64,000 bases of DNA from Pseudomonas sp. B21-023 (GTDB lineage Bacteria; Pseudomonadota; Gammaproteobacteria; Pseudomonadales; Pseudomonadaceae): assembly GCF_024749165.1 (NCBI RefSeq), contig NZ_CP087190.1, positions 496,001 through 560,000 of the forward strand. Reading direction: 5' to 3'. The position numbers and the translations under genes are program-made. Below, one piece after another: positions 20,100-29,647 of this stretch. Numbering within the stretch: the stretch's first letter is position 1; every line of letters begins with the position of its first letter. The notes under the pieces were generated by a model that saw only the letters and a list, made by a program, of their open reading frames with translations, did not search any database and was not told the DNA's origin.

Positions 20100-21506
20100 C
20101 TAGCCCGGATCGCGGAAATCCGGATGAAAGTCGGCCGGCACGGCAACGCTCACCTTGTCGCGGGTGGCGATATCGATCCCTTCGCTGGCCACCTCGGCCA
20201 GGAAGTCGATCTGTTCGGGTGTAATCACGTAAGGCGGCAGGAAATACACCACGCTGCCCAGCGGGCGCAACAGTGCGCCACGGCTCAGGGCGTGCTCGAA
20301 GACTTTCAGGCCGCGGCGCTCCTGCCAGGGGTAGGCGGCCTTGGTGGCCTTGTCCTGGACCATCTCGATGGCCAGGACCATGCCGGTCTGGCGGATCTCG
20401 GCGACGTGGGCATGGTCGACCAGGTGCGCGGTGGCGCTGGCCATGCGCGCCGACAAGGCCTTGTTGGCCTCGATCACGTTGTCCTGCTCGAAGATGTCCA
20501 AAGTGGCCAGGGCCGCGGCGCAGGCCAGCGGATTGCCGGTGTAGCTGTGCGAGTGCAGGAAGGCGCGCAGGGTCGGGTAGTCGTCGTAGAACGCCTGGTA
20601 GACCTTGTCGGTGGTCAGGCAGGCGGCCAGCGGCAGGTAGCCGCCGGTCAGGGCCTTGGACAGGCACAGGAAGTCCGGGGTGATGCCGGCCTGCTCGCAG
20701 GCGAACATCGTGCCGGTGCGGCCGAAGCCGACCGCGATCTCATCGTGGATCAGGTGCACGTCGTAACGGTCGCAGGCCTCGCGCAGCAGCTTGAGGTACA
20801 CCGGGTGATACATGCGCATGCCGCCGGCGCCCTGGATCAGCGGCTCGACGATCACCGCGGCGATGCTGGCGTGGTGTTCGGCCAGGGTCTGCTCCATAGC
20901 CGCGAACATGTTCCGCGAGTGCTCTTCCCAGCCCATGCCTTCCGGACGCAGGTAGCAGTCCGGGCTCGGCACCTTGATGGTGTCCAGCAGCAGCGCCTTG
21001 TAGGTTTCGGTGAACAGCGGCACGTCGCCCACCGACATCGCGGCGATGGTCTCGCCATGGTAGCTGTTGGTCAGGGTGACGAAGCGCTTCTTCTGCGCTT
21101 TGCCGGTGTTCTGCCAGTAGTGGAAGCTCATCTTCAGCGCCACTTCGATGCACGACGAGCCATTGTCGCCATAGAACACCCGGTCCAGGCCGGCGGGGGT
21201 GATCGCTACCAGGCGTTCGGACAGCTCGATCACCGGCTGGTGGCTGAAACCGGCGAGGATCACATGTTCGAGCTGGTCGACCTGGTCCTTGATGCGCTGG
21301 TTGATACGCGGGTTGGCATGGCCAAAAGCGTTGACCCACCATGAGCTGACGGCGTCCAGGTAGCGTTTGCCCTCGAAGTCCTCCAGCCACACGCCCTCGC
21401 CGCGCTTGATCGGGATCAGCGGCAGCTGTTCGTGGTCTTTCATCTGGGTGCAGGGGTGCCAAAGGACCTTCAGGTCGCGCTGCATCCACTGATCGTTGAG
21501 GCCCAT
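20100..21506 (-). CDS. bioA: Adenosylmethionine-8-amino-7-oxononanoate transaminase
   Basis: Converts 8-amino-7-oxononanoate to 7,8-diaminononanoate in biotin synthesis, using SAM as amino donor. The 468-residue class III aminotransferase has the [13 protein letters not shown] segment, the [13 protein letters not shown] loop, [12 protein letters not shown], and PLP Lys284 in [12 protein letters not shown]. The start at 21504-21506 ([12 protein letters not shown]) matches the family. It stands apart from the other bio genes. Confidence 0.96.
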   Translation of the reverse strand: MGLNDQWMQRDLKVLWHPCTQMKDHEQLPLIPIKRGEGVWLEDFEGKRYLDAVSSWWVNAFGHANPRINQRIKDQVDQLEHVILAGFSHQPVIELSERLVAITPAGLDRVFYGDNGSSCIEVALKMSFHYWQNTGKAQKKRFVTLTNSYHGETIAAMSVGDVPLFTETYKALLLDTIKVPSPDCYLRPEGMGWEEHSRNMFAAMEQTLAEHHASIAAVIVEPLIQGAGGMRMYHPVYLKLLREACDRYDVHLIHDEIAVGFGRTGTMFACEQAGITPDFLCLSKALTGGYLPLAACLTTDKVYQAFYDDYPTLRAFLHSHSYTGNPLACAAALATLDIFEQDNVIEANKALSARMASATAHLVDHAHVAEIRQTGMVLAIEMVQDKATKAAYPWQERRGLKVFEHALSRGALLRPLGSVVYFLPPYVITPEQIDFLAEVASEGIDIATRDKVSVAVPADFHPDFRDPG

Positions 21507-21579
21507 GGGCACTTCTCCTGGCGTTACGGCTCGGTTTGACCGCGTAAGCCTAAGCAATGCCGGGGGGCAGGACAACCGC

Positions 21580-22011
21580 TCAATGTCGCCAGGCCGGCCG
21601 CCATTCCAGCTGGCGGATATGCACGGTGCACTGCGGCAGGGTGGACAGGGTCAGGCGGTCGAGCGGGCCGGGCACGTCGTGCCAGGAGGTGCCGTGGGTG
21701 CCGGGCCCGGGCGTGAACTCGGTGTAGTCCAGGTCGCGCAGGGTCAACCAGTAGGCGGTCGAGACGGCCGTGCCGAGCGTGGTGACATCCACTTCAAGCA
21801 GCAGGCAATCGACCGTCTGGCCGAAGATGAACTCGATATCGCACTGGCCATGGATGATCAATTCCGTGCCGATCCGCCCCTCGTCGGTCTGGTAACGCGC
21901 GCTGTAGACAATGCCATTGGACACGATGTTCAGGCCGGTGGGCGTGCGCCAGGAGCACTCGGGCAGGGGCGCCGAAGGCGTCCACCTGGCAAAATCTTCG
22001 GTGTAGATCAC
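21580..22011 (-). CDS. Hypothetical protein of unrecognised family
   Basis: I do not recognise this 143-residue protein. The preferred start is GTG 22009-22011 (reading IYTEDFARWTPSAPLPE), because GGGGAAG lies 4 bases upstream and the segment before it looks untranslated. The composition, with alternating beta-type stretches (LNIVSNGIVYSARYQ, CDIEFIFGQTVDCLLLEVDV) and many Trp, Tyr and Thr, suggests a small all-beta fold such as a jelly roll. There is no signal peptide and no membrane segment. It is upstream of bioA on the same strand with a 73-bp gap. Confidence 0.55.
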   Translation of the reverse strand: MIYTEDFARWTPSAPLPECSWRTPTGLNIVSNGIVYSARYQTDEGRIGTELIIHGQCDIEFIFGQTVDCLLLEVDVTTLGTAVSTAYWLTLRDLDYTEFTPGPGTHGTSWHDVPGPLDRLTLSTLPQCTVHIRQLEWRPAWRH

Positions 22012-22215
22012 TGTTCTTCCCCAGCTCGATGCTTGAGTGCCAGCCAAGGCTGCACGCCCCGGCGACCCAACGCCACTGACAAAATTACCAGTTGCCAAAG
22101 GCACTTGATGTCACTGCGGTGGCAGGGTGGGCAGAGGTGACGTATTCTTAACGCATCTCTCCCGGGGCATTGCTCCCCGTCCCTTCTATCGCTTCTATAA
22201 CCGGAGTTCGCCATC
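22012..22215. other. Intergenic region between divergent genes
   Basis: This region separates the hypothetical gene at 21580-22011 (minus) from the FAD oxidoreductase (plus), so it should hold promoters for both. TATTCT near 22144 could be a -10 box for the rightward gene, but no good -35 is seen. No small gene or structured RNA was recognised. Confidence 0.4.
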
Positions 22216-24042
22216 ATGGCTGCTGCTTGGGTGCGCCTGTGCGCGTTGGTATTGATCGGGGTGACCAGCGGCGTCGCGCTGGCCAAGGACAAGACGGCGA
22301 TCGTCGTCGGTGGTGGCCTGGCGGGCCTGACCGCGGCCTACGAGCTGCAGAGCAAGGGCTGGCAGGTGACCCTGCTGGAAGCCAAGTCGGGCATGGGCGG
22401 GCGTTCGGGCCTGGCCACCAGCGAATGGGTCGGCAACAGCAAGACCCAGCCGGTGCTCAACCAGTATCTGGAGCAGTTCAAGGTCGCCACCCTGCCGGCC
22501 CCGGAGTTCGTGCGCAACCCCGGCTACCTGATCGACGGTGAATATTTCAGCGCCACCGATCTGGCGACCAAGCAGCCAGCCACTGCCGAGGCGCTCAAAC
22601 GCTTCGAGAAAACCCTCGACGACCTGGCCCGTTCCATCGAAGACCCGCTCAATCCCGCGGCAAATAGCACCCTGTTCGCCCTCGACCAGATGAACGTGTC
22701 CACCTGGCTCGACAAGCTGCAGCTGCCAGCCACCGCCCGTCAGCTGGTCAACCAGCAGATCCGCACCCGCTATGATGAGCCGTCGCGCCTGTCGCTGCTT
22801 TACTTCGCCCAGCAAGGCCGGGTCTACCGCAATGTCAGCGACCGTGACCTGCGCGCCGCGCGCCTGCCCGGTGGCAGCCCGGTGTTGGCCCAGGCCTTCG
22901 TCAAGCAGCTGAAGACCATCAAGACCAGTTCGCCGGTTACCGCCATCGTTCAGGACAAAGACGGTGTGACCGTCAAGGTCGGCGGCGTCGGCTACCAGGC
23001 TGACTACCTGGTAATGGCCGTGCCGCTGCGTGCACTGGCCAAGATCCAGATGACCCCGGGCCTGGACGGGCAGCACCTGGCCGCCTTGAAGGGCACCAAC
23101 TATGGCTGGCGCGACCAGCTGATGCTCAAGTTCAAGAACCCGGTGTGGGAAAGCCGTGCACGCATGTCCGGCGAGATCTTCAGCAACACTGGCCTGGGCA
23201 TGCTGTGGATCGAGCCGGCGCTCAAGGGTGGCGCCAACGTGGTGATCAACCTGTCCGGGGATAACGCCCGCTTGCTCCAGGCTTTTGGTGACAAGCAGAT
23301 GGTCGACCAGGTACTGATCCGCCTGCACGCCTTCTACCCGCAGGCACGCGGCGCCTTCACCGGTTATGAAATCCGCCGCTACAGCACCGACGCCGGCATG
23401 GGCGGTGCGTACCTGGCCTACGGCCCGGGGCAGATCAGCAAGTACTGGCGCCTGTGGGAGCGCCCGGTACAACGGATCGCCTTTGCCGGCGAACACACCG
23501 ATGCGCTTTACCCGGGTACCCTCGAAGGGGCCCTGCGTAGCGGCCAGCGTGCCGCGGGGCAGGTCCAGGACCTGGCGGCGGGCAAGTCCTTCGACCCGGC
23601 CAAGGCTGCGTCGGTAGCCGCCGCAGCGGCTACTGGAGCGGCCGGCGTCGCGGCCGCGAAGGACAAGGGCGGGTTCTTCTCCAACCTGTTCGGCGGCGCC
23701 TCCGACAAGGCTCCGGCCAAGGCGGAGCCCGTGAAGGCCGAGCAGGCCAAGCCGGGCTTCTTCTCGCGTCTGTTTGGCGGCTCTGACAAGCCAGAGGCCA
23801 AGGCCGCGCCGATCGCCAAGGCCGAGGAGGTTGCGCCTGCACCGGCAGCCGCGCCGGTTGCGCCGACACCCGTTGCTAAGGAAGAGCCAGTGAAGCCGGC
23901 GGCCACCAAGCAGGCCCCCGCCAAGCCTGCGGCCAAGCAGGCCCACAAGCCTGCAGCCAAACCGGCGCCGGTGAAGAAGGCCACCGCCAAGTCGGAACCG
24001 GCCAAGAAGCCGGTGGTCAACAGCCAGGCCAAGGCCGGCTGA
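22216..24042 (+). CDS. Exported FAD-dependent amine-oxidase-like oxidoreductase with repeat-bearing C-terminal tail
   Basis: 608 residues. A Sec-type signal peptide ends VALA at about residue 23. The Rossmann FAD motif VVGGGLAGLTAAYEL follows directly, then the LLEAKSGMGGRSG arm and a C-terminal FAD motif around FAGEHTDALYPGTLEGAL. This is the monoamine oxidase / phytoene desaturase superfamily. From about residue 455 the protein changes to low-complexity Ala/Lys/Pro sequence holding two copies of GFFS(N/R)LFGG. The substrate is unknown. The neighbouring cytochrome b561 suggests electrons pass to the quinone pool. FAD loading of a Sec-exported protein without a twin-arginine motif is odd. Confidence 0.82.
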   Translation: MAAAWVRLCALVLIGVTSGVALAKDKTAIVVGGGLAGLTAAYELQSKGWQVTLLEAKSGMGGRSGLATSEWVGNSKTQPVLNQYLEQFKVATLPAPEFVRNPGYLIDGEYFSATDLATKQPATAEALKRFEKTLDDLARSIEDPLNPAANSTLFALDQMNVSTWLDKLQLPATARQLVNQQIRTRYDEPSRLSLLYFAQQGRVYRNVSDRDLRAARLPGGSPVLAQAFVKQLKTIKTSSPVTAIVQDKDGVTVKVGGVGYQADYLVMAVPLRALAKIQMTPGLDGQHLAALKGTNYGWRDQLMLKFKNPVWESRARMSGEIFSNTGLGMLWIEPALKGGANVVINLSGDNARLLQAFGDKQMVDQVLIRLHAFYPQARGAFTGYEIRRYSTDAGMGGAYLAYGPGQISKYWRLWERPVQRIAFAGEHTDALYPGTLEGALRSGQRAAGQVQDLAAGKSFDPAKAASVAAAAATGAAGVAAAKDKGGFFSNLFGGASDKAPAKAEPVKAEQAKPGFFSRLFGGSDKPEAKAAPIAKAEEVAPAPAAAPVAPTPVAKEEPVKPAATKQAPAKPAAKQAHKPAAKPAPVKKATAKSEPAKKPVVNSQAKAG

Positions 24043-24070
24043 TCTCGGTATAGCCGCCATCGCGGAGCCC

Positions 24071-24098
24071 TGTGTAAGCGGGCTTGCCCCGCGATGGC
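24071..24098. repeat. REP-like palindromic element
   Basis: TGTGTAAGCGGGCTTGCCCC followed by GCGATGGC, one mismatch from the window's REP core. It lies just after the FAD oxidoreductase gene and probably forms its transcript 3' end, so that cytochrome b561 likely has its own promoter further on. Confidence 0.8.
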
Positions 24099-24255
24099 GT
24101 CGGATCTTCCAAACGTCTATCGTTAATGTTTCCTTAATAGGAAGCTTTCAGAATTAATATCTGGTTTTTCGATAATCAGAAGCTGCTTTTTACGCTTTTA
24201 TTCGATGCATTACGCGTTAGTCTTGTGCACAGCTTTCACGGGGAAATACGCCAAC

Positions 24256-24807
24256 ATGCAACTGCGCAATTCATCTTCTCGCTATGGCCTGGTCAGCATC
24301 GTCCTGCACTGGGGTGTGGCGCTGGCGGTCTTCGGGCTGTTTGGCCTGGGCTTGTGGATGGTCGGCCTTGATTACTACGACCCATGGCGCAAGTCCGGTC
24401 CGGACCTGCACAAGAGCATCGGCCTGGTGTTGCTGGCACTGATGCTGTTGCGGGTAGTCTGGCGTTTCGTCAGCCCGCCGCCACCGGCACCGGCCAACCA
24501 TGGCAAGGTCACCCGGCTGGCCGCCAAGCTGGGCCATCTGGCGCTGTACCTGGGCCTGTTCGCAGTGATGATAGCGGGCTATCTGATTTCCACCGCCGAC
24601 GGCGTGGGTATTCCGGTGTTCGGCTTGTTCGACGTTCCCGCGCTGGTCAGCGACCTGCCTGACCAGGCTGACCTGGCGGGGGTGATCCACCTCTGGCTGG
24701 CCTGGGGCCTGGTGATTTTTGCCGTACTGCACGCATTGGCGGCATTGAAACATCATTTCATCGACCGTGACGCGACCCTGACCCGCATGCTGGGCCGCAA
24801 AGCTTGA
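24256..24807 (+). CDS. Cytochrome b561 family protein
   Basis: A 183-residue inner-membrane di-haem cytochrome with four membrane helices. Candidate haem His residues lie in [32 protein letters not shown] and [10 protein letters not shown]. The start at 24256 ([14 protein letters not shown]) has GGGGAA upstream. An ATG at 24205 would add 17 non-conserved residues. An AT-rich stretch at 24120-24180 with GATAAT at 24171 probably holds the promoter. It forms a unit with yceI 34 bp downstream, a common pairing. Confidence 0.92.
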   Translation: MQLRNSSSRYGLVSIVLHWGVALAVFGLFGLGLWMVGLDYYDPWRKSGPDLHKSIGLVLLALMLLRVVWRFVSPPPPAPANHGKVTRLAAKLGHLALYLGLFAVMIAGYLISTADGVGIPVFGLFDVPALVSDLPDQADLAGVIHLWLAWGLVIFAVLHALAALKHHFIDRDATLTRMLGRKA

Positions 24808-24841
24808 CTCTCAACCTCAATTGCAAAGGAAGGAAGTAAGG

Positions 24842-25420
24842 ATGTTGAAAAAGACTTTTGCCGCTCTGGCGCTCGGTACCGCCCTGATCTCCGCCGGCCA
24901 GGCCATGGCCGCCGAGTACAAGATCGACAAGGAAGGCCAGCACGCGTTCGTCGACTGGAAGATCAGCCACCTGGGCTACAGCTTCATCCACGGCACCTTC
25001 AAGGACTTCGACGGCAACTTCACCTGGGACAGTGCCAAGCCCGAGGCCAGCAAGATCAGCGTAGACCTGAAGACTGCCAGCCTGTGGTCGAACCACGCCG
25101 AGCGTGACAAGCACATCGCCAGCAAGGACTTCCTGGATGTCAAAAAATATCCGGAAGCCAAGTTCGTCTCCACCAGCGTCAAGTCGACCGGTGACAAGAC
25201 TGCCGATGTGACCGGCGACCTGACCCTGCACGGCGTGACCAAGCCCGTCACCTTCAAGGCCGTGTTCAATGGCGAGGGCAAGGACCCGTGGGGCGGCGAG
25301 CGCGCTGGCTTCAACGCCACCACCACGCTGAACCTGAACGACTTCGGCATCAAGGGCCCAGGCCCGACTTCGCAGACCCTGGACCTGGATATCAGCGTCG
25401 AAGGCGTGAAGCAGAAGTAA
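24842..25420 (+). CDS. yceI: YceI family periplasmic lipid-binding protein
   Basis: A 192-residue secreted lipocalin-like protein. The signal peptide [12 protein letters not shown]...AMA is cleaved before AEYKID. The mature part has the YceI signatures [21 protein letters not shown] and [13 protein letters not shown]. The family binds long isoprenoid chains such as quinone precursors, which fits the adjacent cytochrome b561. A strong AAGGAAGGAAG ribosome site precedes the ATG. A bidirectional terminator follows. Confidence 0.93.
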   Translation: MLKKTFAALALGTALISAGQAMAAEYKIDKEGQHAFVDWKISHLGYSFIHGTFKDFDGNFTWDSAKPEASKISVDLKTASLWSNHAERDKHIASKDFLDVKKYPEAKFVSTSVKSTGDKTADVTGDLTLHGVTKPVTFKAVFNGEGKDPWGGERAGFNATTTLNLNDFGIKGPGPTSQTLDLDISVEGVKQK

Positions 25421-25436
25421 TTCGCTTCGCCAGCAA

Positions 25437-25467
25437 CGAAAACGCCGCCCAATGGGCGGCGTTTTCG
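25437..25467. terminator. Bidirectional intrinsic terminator between yceI and rhlE
   Basis: CGAAAACGCCGCCC and GGGCGGCGTTTTCG form a perfect 14-bp inverted repeat around AAT. With its A-run on one side and T-run on the other it can stop the rightward yceI transcript and the leftward rhlE transcript, whose genes converge here. Confidence 0.88.
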
Positions 25468-25484
25468 TTGGCTTTGCATGGCCT

Positions 25485-25507
25485 CATCGCGGGGCAGGCC
25501 CCGCGAT
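25485..25507. repeat. REP-like palindromic element
   Basis: CATCGCGGGGCAGGCCCCGC followed by GAT, a compact REP core directly before the rhlE stop codon and beside the shared terminator. Confidence 0.75.
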
Positions 25508-25514
25508 TGCGGGC

Positions 25515-27410
25515 TCAGCCCTTGCGGGTCAGCAGCGCCGGGCGCTCACCGCGTGGGCGGCTCGGCAGGTCGTCCAGTTGCTCGGGCGTCGGGTAGCGGT
25601 CGAGTTTGGATTCCTTGCGGATGATCACTGGCGCACTCTGCGACTCGCGCGGGTTGCGCACGGCCGGTTCCTGGCGGGACGAATCTTCACGGCGAGCACG
25701 GCCACCGTTGTTGTCGCGTCGGGCGCCACCATTGCTACCGCCGCCGTTGCGCGGGCGCTTTTCACCGGAGCCCTGGCCCTGGCGTTGCTGGCCATTGCCA
25801 CGGCCCTGGCCTTGCCCCTGGCCGCCACCACTGCGCTGGCCTTGCCCTTGGGCTTGGCCCCCGTTGCCGCCCGGGCGACGATTGCGCCCCTGGTTCTTGG
25901 CGTTCTGGTAGGGGCTTACGTAGTCGGCGCGGTTGCCAAAGTTGTCGACGTCGTCGTCGAGAAACTCTTCAGGGTCGCGATTGGGGGCGGCGACAGGCGC
26001 GGCTTTCTGGCCGTTGTTCTGTTGCTGGCGTGGCTTCTGGTCGCGCGGCTTGCGCTGCTGGCCCTGCTGCTGTTTCTCGCCGGACTTTTCCTTTTCCGCG
26101 GACTTCTCGGACGAAGGCTTGTTGCGGCCTTTGTCCTTGCCTTTGTCCTTGCGCCCGCCACTGCCTTCCTTGCCGCCTTCGCCGCGAGGTTGCTGGTTGC
26201 GGCCACCGCGGCCATTGTTCGGCTGGCGCTCGCGCACTTCCGGCTTCTCGACCTCGACTTGCGATGCGTCAAAGCCCATCAGGTCGCCATCCGGGATTTT
26301 CTGGCGGGTGACGCGCTCGATGCTCTTGAGCAGCTTTTCTTCATCCGGCGCGACCATCGAAATGGCTTCACCGGAGCGACCGGCACGGCCCGTACGGCCG
26401 ATGCGGTGAACGTAGTCTTCCTCGACATTGGGCAGCTCGAAGTTGACCACGTGGGGCAACTGGTCGATGTCCAGGCCGCGGGCGGCGATGTCGGTGGCGA
26501 CCAGCACGCGCACGGTGTTGGCCTTGAAGTCGGCCAGCGCCTTGGTGCGGGCGTTCTGGCTCTTGTTGCCGTGGATCGCCGCGGCGGTCAGGCCGTGCTT
26601 CTCGAGGTACTCGGCCAGGCGGTTGGCGCCGTGCTTGGTACGGGTGAACACCAGCACCTGTTCCCAGGCGCCCAGGGTGATGAGGTGCGCCAGCAGGGCG
26701 CGCTTGTGGCTGGCCGGCAGGCGGTAGACCCGCTGCTCGATACGCTCGACGGTGGTGTTCGGCGGCGTGACCTCGATGCGCTCGGGGTTGTGCAGCAGCT
26801 TGTCGGCGAGGTCGGTGATGTCCTTGGAGAAGGTCGCCGAGAACAGCAGGTTCTGGCGCTTGGCCGGCAGGCGCGCCAGCACTTTCTTGACGTCGTGGAT
26901 GAAGCCCATGTCGAGCATGCGGTCGGCTTCGTCCAGCACCAGGATCTCGACACGCGAGAGGTCGACGCTGCCTTGGCCGGCCAGGTCGAGCAGGCGGCCC
27001 GGGCAGGCGACCAGGACGTCAACGCCCTTGGCCATGGCCTGGACCTGCGGGTTCATGCCGACGCCACCGAAGATGCAGGCGCTGATGAAGTTGAGGTCGC
27101 GGGCGTAGACCTTGAAGCTGTCATGCACCTGCGCTGCCAGCTCGCGGGTGGGGGTCAGCACCAGCACGCGCGGTTGGCGCGGGCCATGGCGTTGCGATTT
27201 GTCGGGGTGGCCACCCGGGAACAGGCGCTCAAGAATAGGGAGCGCGAAGCCGCCGGTTTTACCAGTACCTGTCTGGGCGGCGACCATCAGGTCGCGACCT
27301 TGCAACACGGCGGGAATGGCCCGCTGTTGCACCGGAGTGGGCTGGGTATAGCCCGCTGCCTCGATAGCGCGGACAAGAGCCTCGGAGAGACCGAGGGAAG
27401 CAAAGGACAT
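25515..27410 (-). CDS. rhlE: DEAD-box RNA helicase RhlE with long disordered C-terminal extension
   Basis: 631 residues. The two RecA domains (about 1-375) carry [37 protein letters not shown] and [13 protein letters not shown]. From about residue 400 the sequence is a Gly/Gln/Asn/Arg-rich low-complexity tail with many charged and RGG-like pieces, ending in a more ordered [14 protein letters not shown] segment. E. coli RhlE is about 454 residues. A related long tail in P. aeruginosa RhlE2 governs RNA binding and RNase E contact. The start at 27408-27410 ([13 protein letters not shown]) is the family start. Confidence 0.94.
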   Translation of the reverse strand: MSFASLGLSEALVRAIEAAGYTQPTPVQQRAIPAVLQGRDLMVAAQTGTGKTGGFALPILERLFPGGHPDKSQRHGPRQPRVLVLTPTRELAAQVHDSFKVYARDLNFISACIFGGVGMNPQVQAMAKGVDVLVACPGRLLDLAGQGSVDLSRVEILVLDEADRMLDMGFIHDVKKVLARLPAKRQNLLFSATFSKDITDLADKLLHNPERIEVTPPNTTVERIEQRVYRLPASHKRALLAHLITLGAWEQVLVFTRTKHGANRLAEYLEKHGLTAAAIHGNKSQNARTKALADFKANTVRVLVATDIAARGLDIDQLPHVVNFELPNVEEDYVHRIGRTGRAGRSGEAISMVAPDEEKLLKSIERVTRQKIPDGDLMGFDASQVEVEKPEVRERQPNNGRGGRNQQPRGEGGKEGSGGRKDKGKDKGRNKPSSEKSAEKEKSGEKQQQGQQRKPRDQKPRQQQNNGQKAAPVAAPNRDPEEFLDDDVDNFGNRADYVSPYQNAKNQGRNRRPGGNGGQAQGQGQRSGGGQGQGQGRGNGQQRQGQGSGEKRPRNGGGSNGGARRDNNGGRARREDSSRQEPAVRNPRESQSAPVIIRKESKLDRYPTPEQLDDLPSRPRGERPALLTRKG

Positions 27411-27618
27411 GGGCAATCCTGTTCTCGTGGGGGCTAGGCCCGATGGGGTGTTCTGCCTGGCGCGACGGGCATCGGAGGGATGCGATCGCGTCCGGTCCAG
27501 CTGGGCGTTCACTGCGCATCCTGAATGCCGGCGGGCGGGCACCAAAGGTGCGCGGCTGCGGGTCGAGATGCCTGTTGCGAGGCCGAGCGTCCGGGCGTGA
27601 GCCGGGCGGGAAGGCCCG

Positions 27619-27624
27619 AGTATA
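27619..27624 (-). promoter_or_regulatory. Candidate -10 box for rhlE
   Basis: The minus strand reads TATACT here, preceded by a T (extended TTATACT). No clear -35 box is seen. Use of this box would give rhlE a leader of about 200 bases, a feature often seen with cold- or autoregulated helicase genes. Confidence 0.35.
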
Positions 27625-27633
27625 ACAGAGCAA

Positions 27634-28434
27634 TCAGCGTGTGCCGCGTTCCTGCTGCTCAACGGCGAAAGGAAAATCCTGATTGCCGAGGTAGCGGGCA
27701 CTGATCGCCGCATAGGCGGGCTCCTGTTTGAAGCGCCGCAACTCGTCGCTGAAGGCCCGCGCCAACTGCTCTCGACCGGGCTTGCGGGCCAGGCCCAGGT
27801 ACTGCGGGCGACGGCTGACCACGGCGGGCAGTTCTTCAACGGTCTGCTCCAGACCCAGTCGGCGGCTCACATAGCGCCCGACCCGGCGGTCGGTCACCAG
27901 CAGGTCGATGCGTCCGAGCGCCAGCTTGCCGAAGTTGGCCTCGTGGCTGGGCGCAGGCTCGCGGCGAAACAGCGTCGATTCGGCGAAGGCGCCGTCGTAG
28001 GTATAACCCGGCGATGTGCCGATGGTCAGACCGGCCAGGTCCTCGAGGCGCTCGATCGGGTGGGGGCGCGAACGGGCCTGGTAGAGAACGAACTCGACCT
28101 GGGACATGGGTTCGTCCGGGTAAACCAGATAGCCCTGGCGTGAGTCGACCTGGAAGATGTCCATCACCCCGTCCGCCAGACCCTGTTCGACCATGGCCAG
28201 GCATCTTTTCCAAGGCATGAACTCCCACTGCACCTGGACGCCGAGGCGTTTGAACACTTCATTGGTCACTTCGTAGTCGATGCCCTTGGGTTGGGCATCT
28301 TCTTGGTACAGGTACGGCGCCCAGTCGTCACTGACGATCCGCAGGCGCTCGCCGTGGGCCAGCGAGCTGAGACCAACAAGCACTACCAGGCCGAGGAGGC
28401 GTATGCGCCTGGAGAGGCGCCCTGTCAGGGACAT
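27634..28434 (-). CDS. Periplasmic solute-binding protein family 3 (orphan)
   Basis: 266 residues, starting with a Sec signal peptide ([16 protein letters not shown]) and continuing [17 protein letters not shown], the opening of amino-acid-binding-type SBP_bac_3 proteins. Later parts are [19 protein letters not shown] and [15 protein letters not shown]. No permease or ATPase gene is adjacent, so it may act as a sensor partner or serve a transporter elsewhere. The ligand is unknown. A second protein of the same kind lies at 54437-55174. Confidence 0.85.
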   Translation of the reverse strand: MSLTGRLSRRIRLLGLVVLVGLSSLAHGERLRIVSDDWAPYLYQEDAQPKGIDYEVTNEVFKRLGVQVQWEFMPWKRCLAMVEQGLADGVMDIFQVDSRQGYLVYPDEPMSQVEFVLYQARSRPHPIERLEDLAGLTIGTSPGYTYDGAFAESTLFRREPAPSHEANFGKLALGRIDLLVTDRRVGRYVSRRLGLEQTVEELPAVVSRRPQYLGLARKPGREQLARAFSDELRRFKQEPAYAAISARYLGNQDFPFAVEQQERGTR

Positions 28435-28470
28435 GGCTTACACCCGAATGGCGGCATGTCCGTCATGGTT

Positions 28471-29547
28471 TCAGGCCTGCCGTTTCTGCAGCAGATGGTC
28501 CTCGACCTCCTGAAGACGCTTGCCCAGCGCCAGGCGCAGGCCGGGCTGACGCAGGCACTGGCGCAGCTGTTCCGGGTCTGGTACGCCCTGGCGTTGTGCA
28601 AAGTTTTCCAGGGCCTTGTCCCACCAGGCCGAGGCGCAGGCGCGGTCGAATTCGTTTTCGTAGGGGTAGCAGCCATTGAGCAGCTCGCGGGCGAACTGCC
28701 GCTGCTTGGCAGGCAGCGTCAGCGTCAGCGCTTTGTAGCCGAGGCGCTGCAGCGCCGGGGGGCGCGGCAGCTGATCATTTACCCGCGCCACGTCTGCCAG
28801 CGCCGCCTCGCTGAGTGGGGCGTCAGCGTGCTTGCGCAACCAGGCTTGGATCTTGGCGCGGAACTGCGCCTTGCGGCTCCAGTAGTGATGAATGACGTCG
28901 GTGCACGCATTGAGCTTGAGCGTGCGGTAGGCCACCACCGCCAGGCAGAACTCTTCGAGGGTGTAGGCCTCCCGGGCCAGGGGGTGGAACTCGTCCATCA
29001 GGGCGATGGAGCGGTCCAGTACCGAGGCGTCCTGCGCAGTCAGGCCGATCACCCCGGAATTGACCAGTGGCATCTCACGGTCGGCCAGACCGCGCTCCTC
29101 GAGGGTTTGCAGCAGGTTCTTGTACAGCACACACTTCTGATTCTCGCCATAGCGCCCGCCAATGGCATTGCACAACAGGCTGCCGGGCGCAACCCGGTCG
29201 AACAATTGCATGGGCGAGGCGCGGAAGAAGGTATCGGTATCGATGAGTACGGCCATCGGGTGCTGGGTCAGGACCTGGCGTAGCAGGACGTGCTTGCTGC
29301 GGAAGTGATAGCCATGTGGCTGGTTCCAGGCCTTGCGCGTCGCCTCGTCGAGCAGATGCACCGTCACTGGCAGGTCGCGATAGGGCTCGGTGTTGTCGGT
29401 GTAGACCTGGATATCCATGGTCGCGCCGGGTGTGCTCCGCAGGTGGGCCAGGGCGCTGATGATGCTGAAGCAGGCTTCTTGATGATAGGTGGCCGGACCG
29501 AATGCCAGGTAGACGAGTTGAGGATGGGCGGAGTTTGGGTGCTGCAT
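28471..29547 (-). CDS. Putative glycosyltransferase-like (GT-A fold) protein
   Basis: 358 residues, no signal peptide. After LVYLAFGPATYHQEACFSI comes a GT-A-like region with AVLIDTDTFF near residues 98-107, where DTD is a candidate metal-binding DxD. A conserved VNSGVIGL segment follows, similar to nucleotide-sugar transferases. The remainder is helical. The ATG at 29545-29547 gives MQHPNSAHPQ. The ribosome site is weak. The function is inferred from the motif only. It sits between metF and the SBP gene. Confidence 0.6.
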   Translation of the reverse strand: MQHPNSAHPQLVYLAFGPATYHQEACFSIISALAHLRSTPGATMDIQVYTDNTEPYRDLPVTVHLLDEATRKAWNQPHGYHFRSKHVLLRQVLTQHPMAVLIDTDTFFRASPMQLFDRVAPGSLLCNAIGGRYGENQKCVLYKNLLQTLEERGLADREMPLVNSGVIGLTAQDASVLDRSIALMDEFHPLAREAYTLEEFCLAVVAYRTLKLNACTDVIHHYWSRKAQFRAKIQAWLRKHADAPLSEAALADVARVNDQLPRPPALQRLGYKALTLTLPAKQRQFARELLNGCYPYENEFDRACASAWWDKALENFAQRQGVPDPEQLRQCLRQPGLRLALGKRLQEVEDHLLQKRQA

Positions 29548-29579
29548 GCTGGCCGGTAACCTGTAGGGAGGCAAAAGTA

Positions 29580-29611
29580 AAGAAGGCCTTAGCCTAAGCC
29601 AAAGCCTTCTT
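29580..29611 (-). terminator. Intrinsic terminator of metF
   Basis: In the minus-strand RNA, AAGAAGGC pairs with GCCUUCUU and is followed by UACUUUU. It lies 37 bases past the metF stop and separates it from the glycosyltransferase-like gene. Confidence 0.7.
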
Positions 29612-29647
29612 CCTGGCTGCAACTAAATGCTAGTGGCAGCGCTTTTT

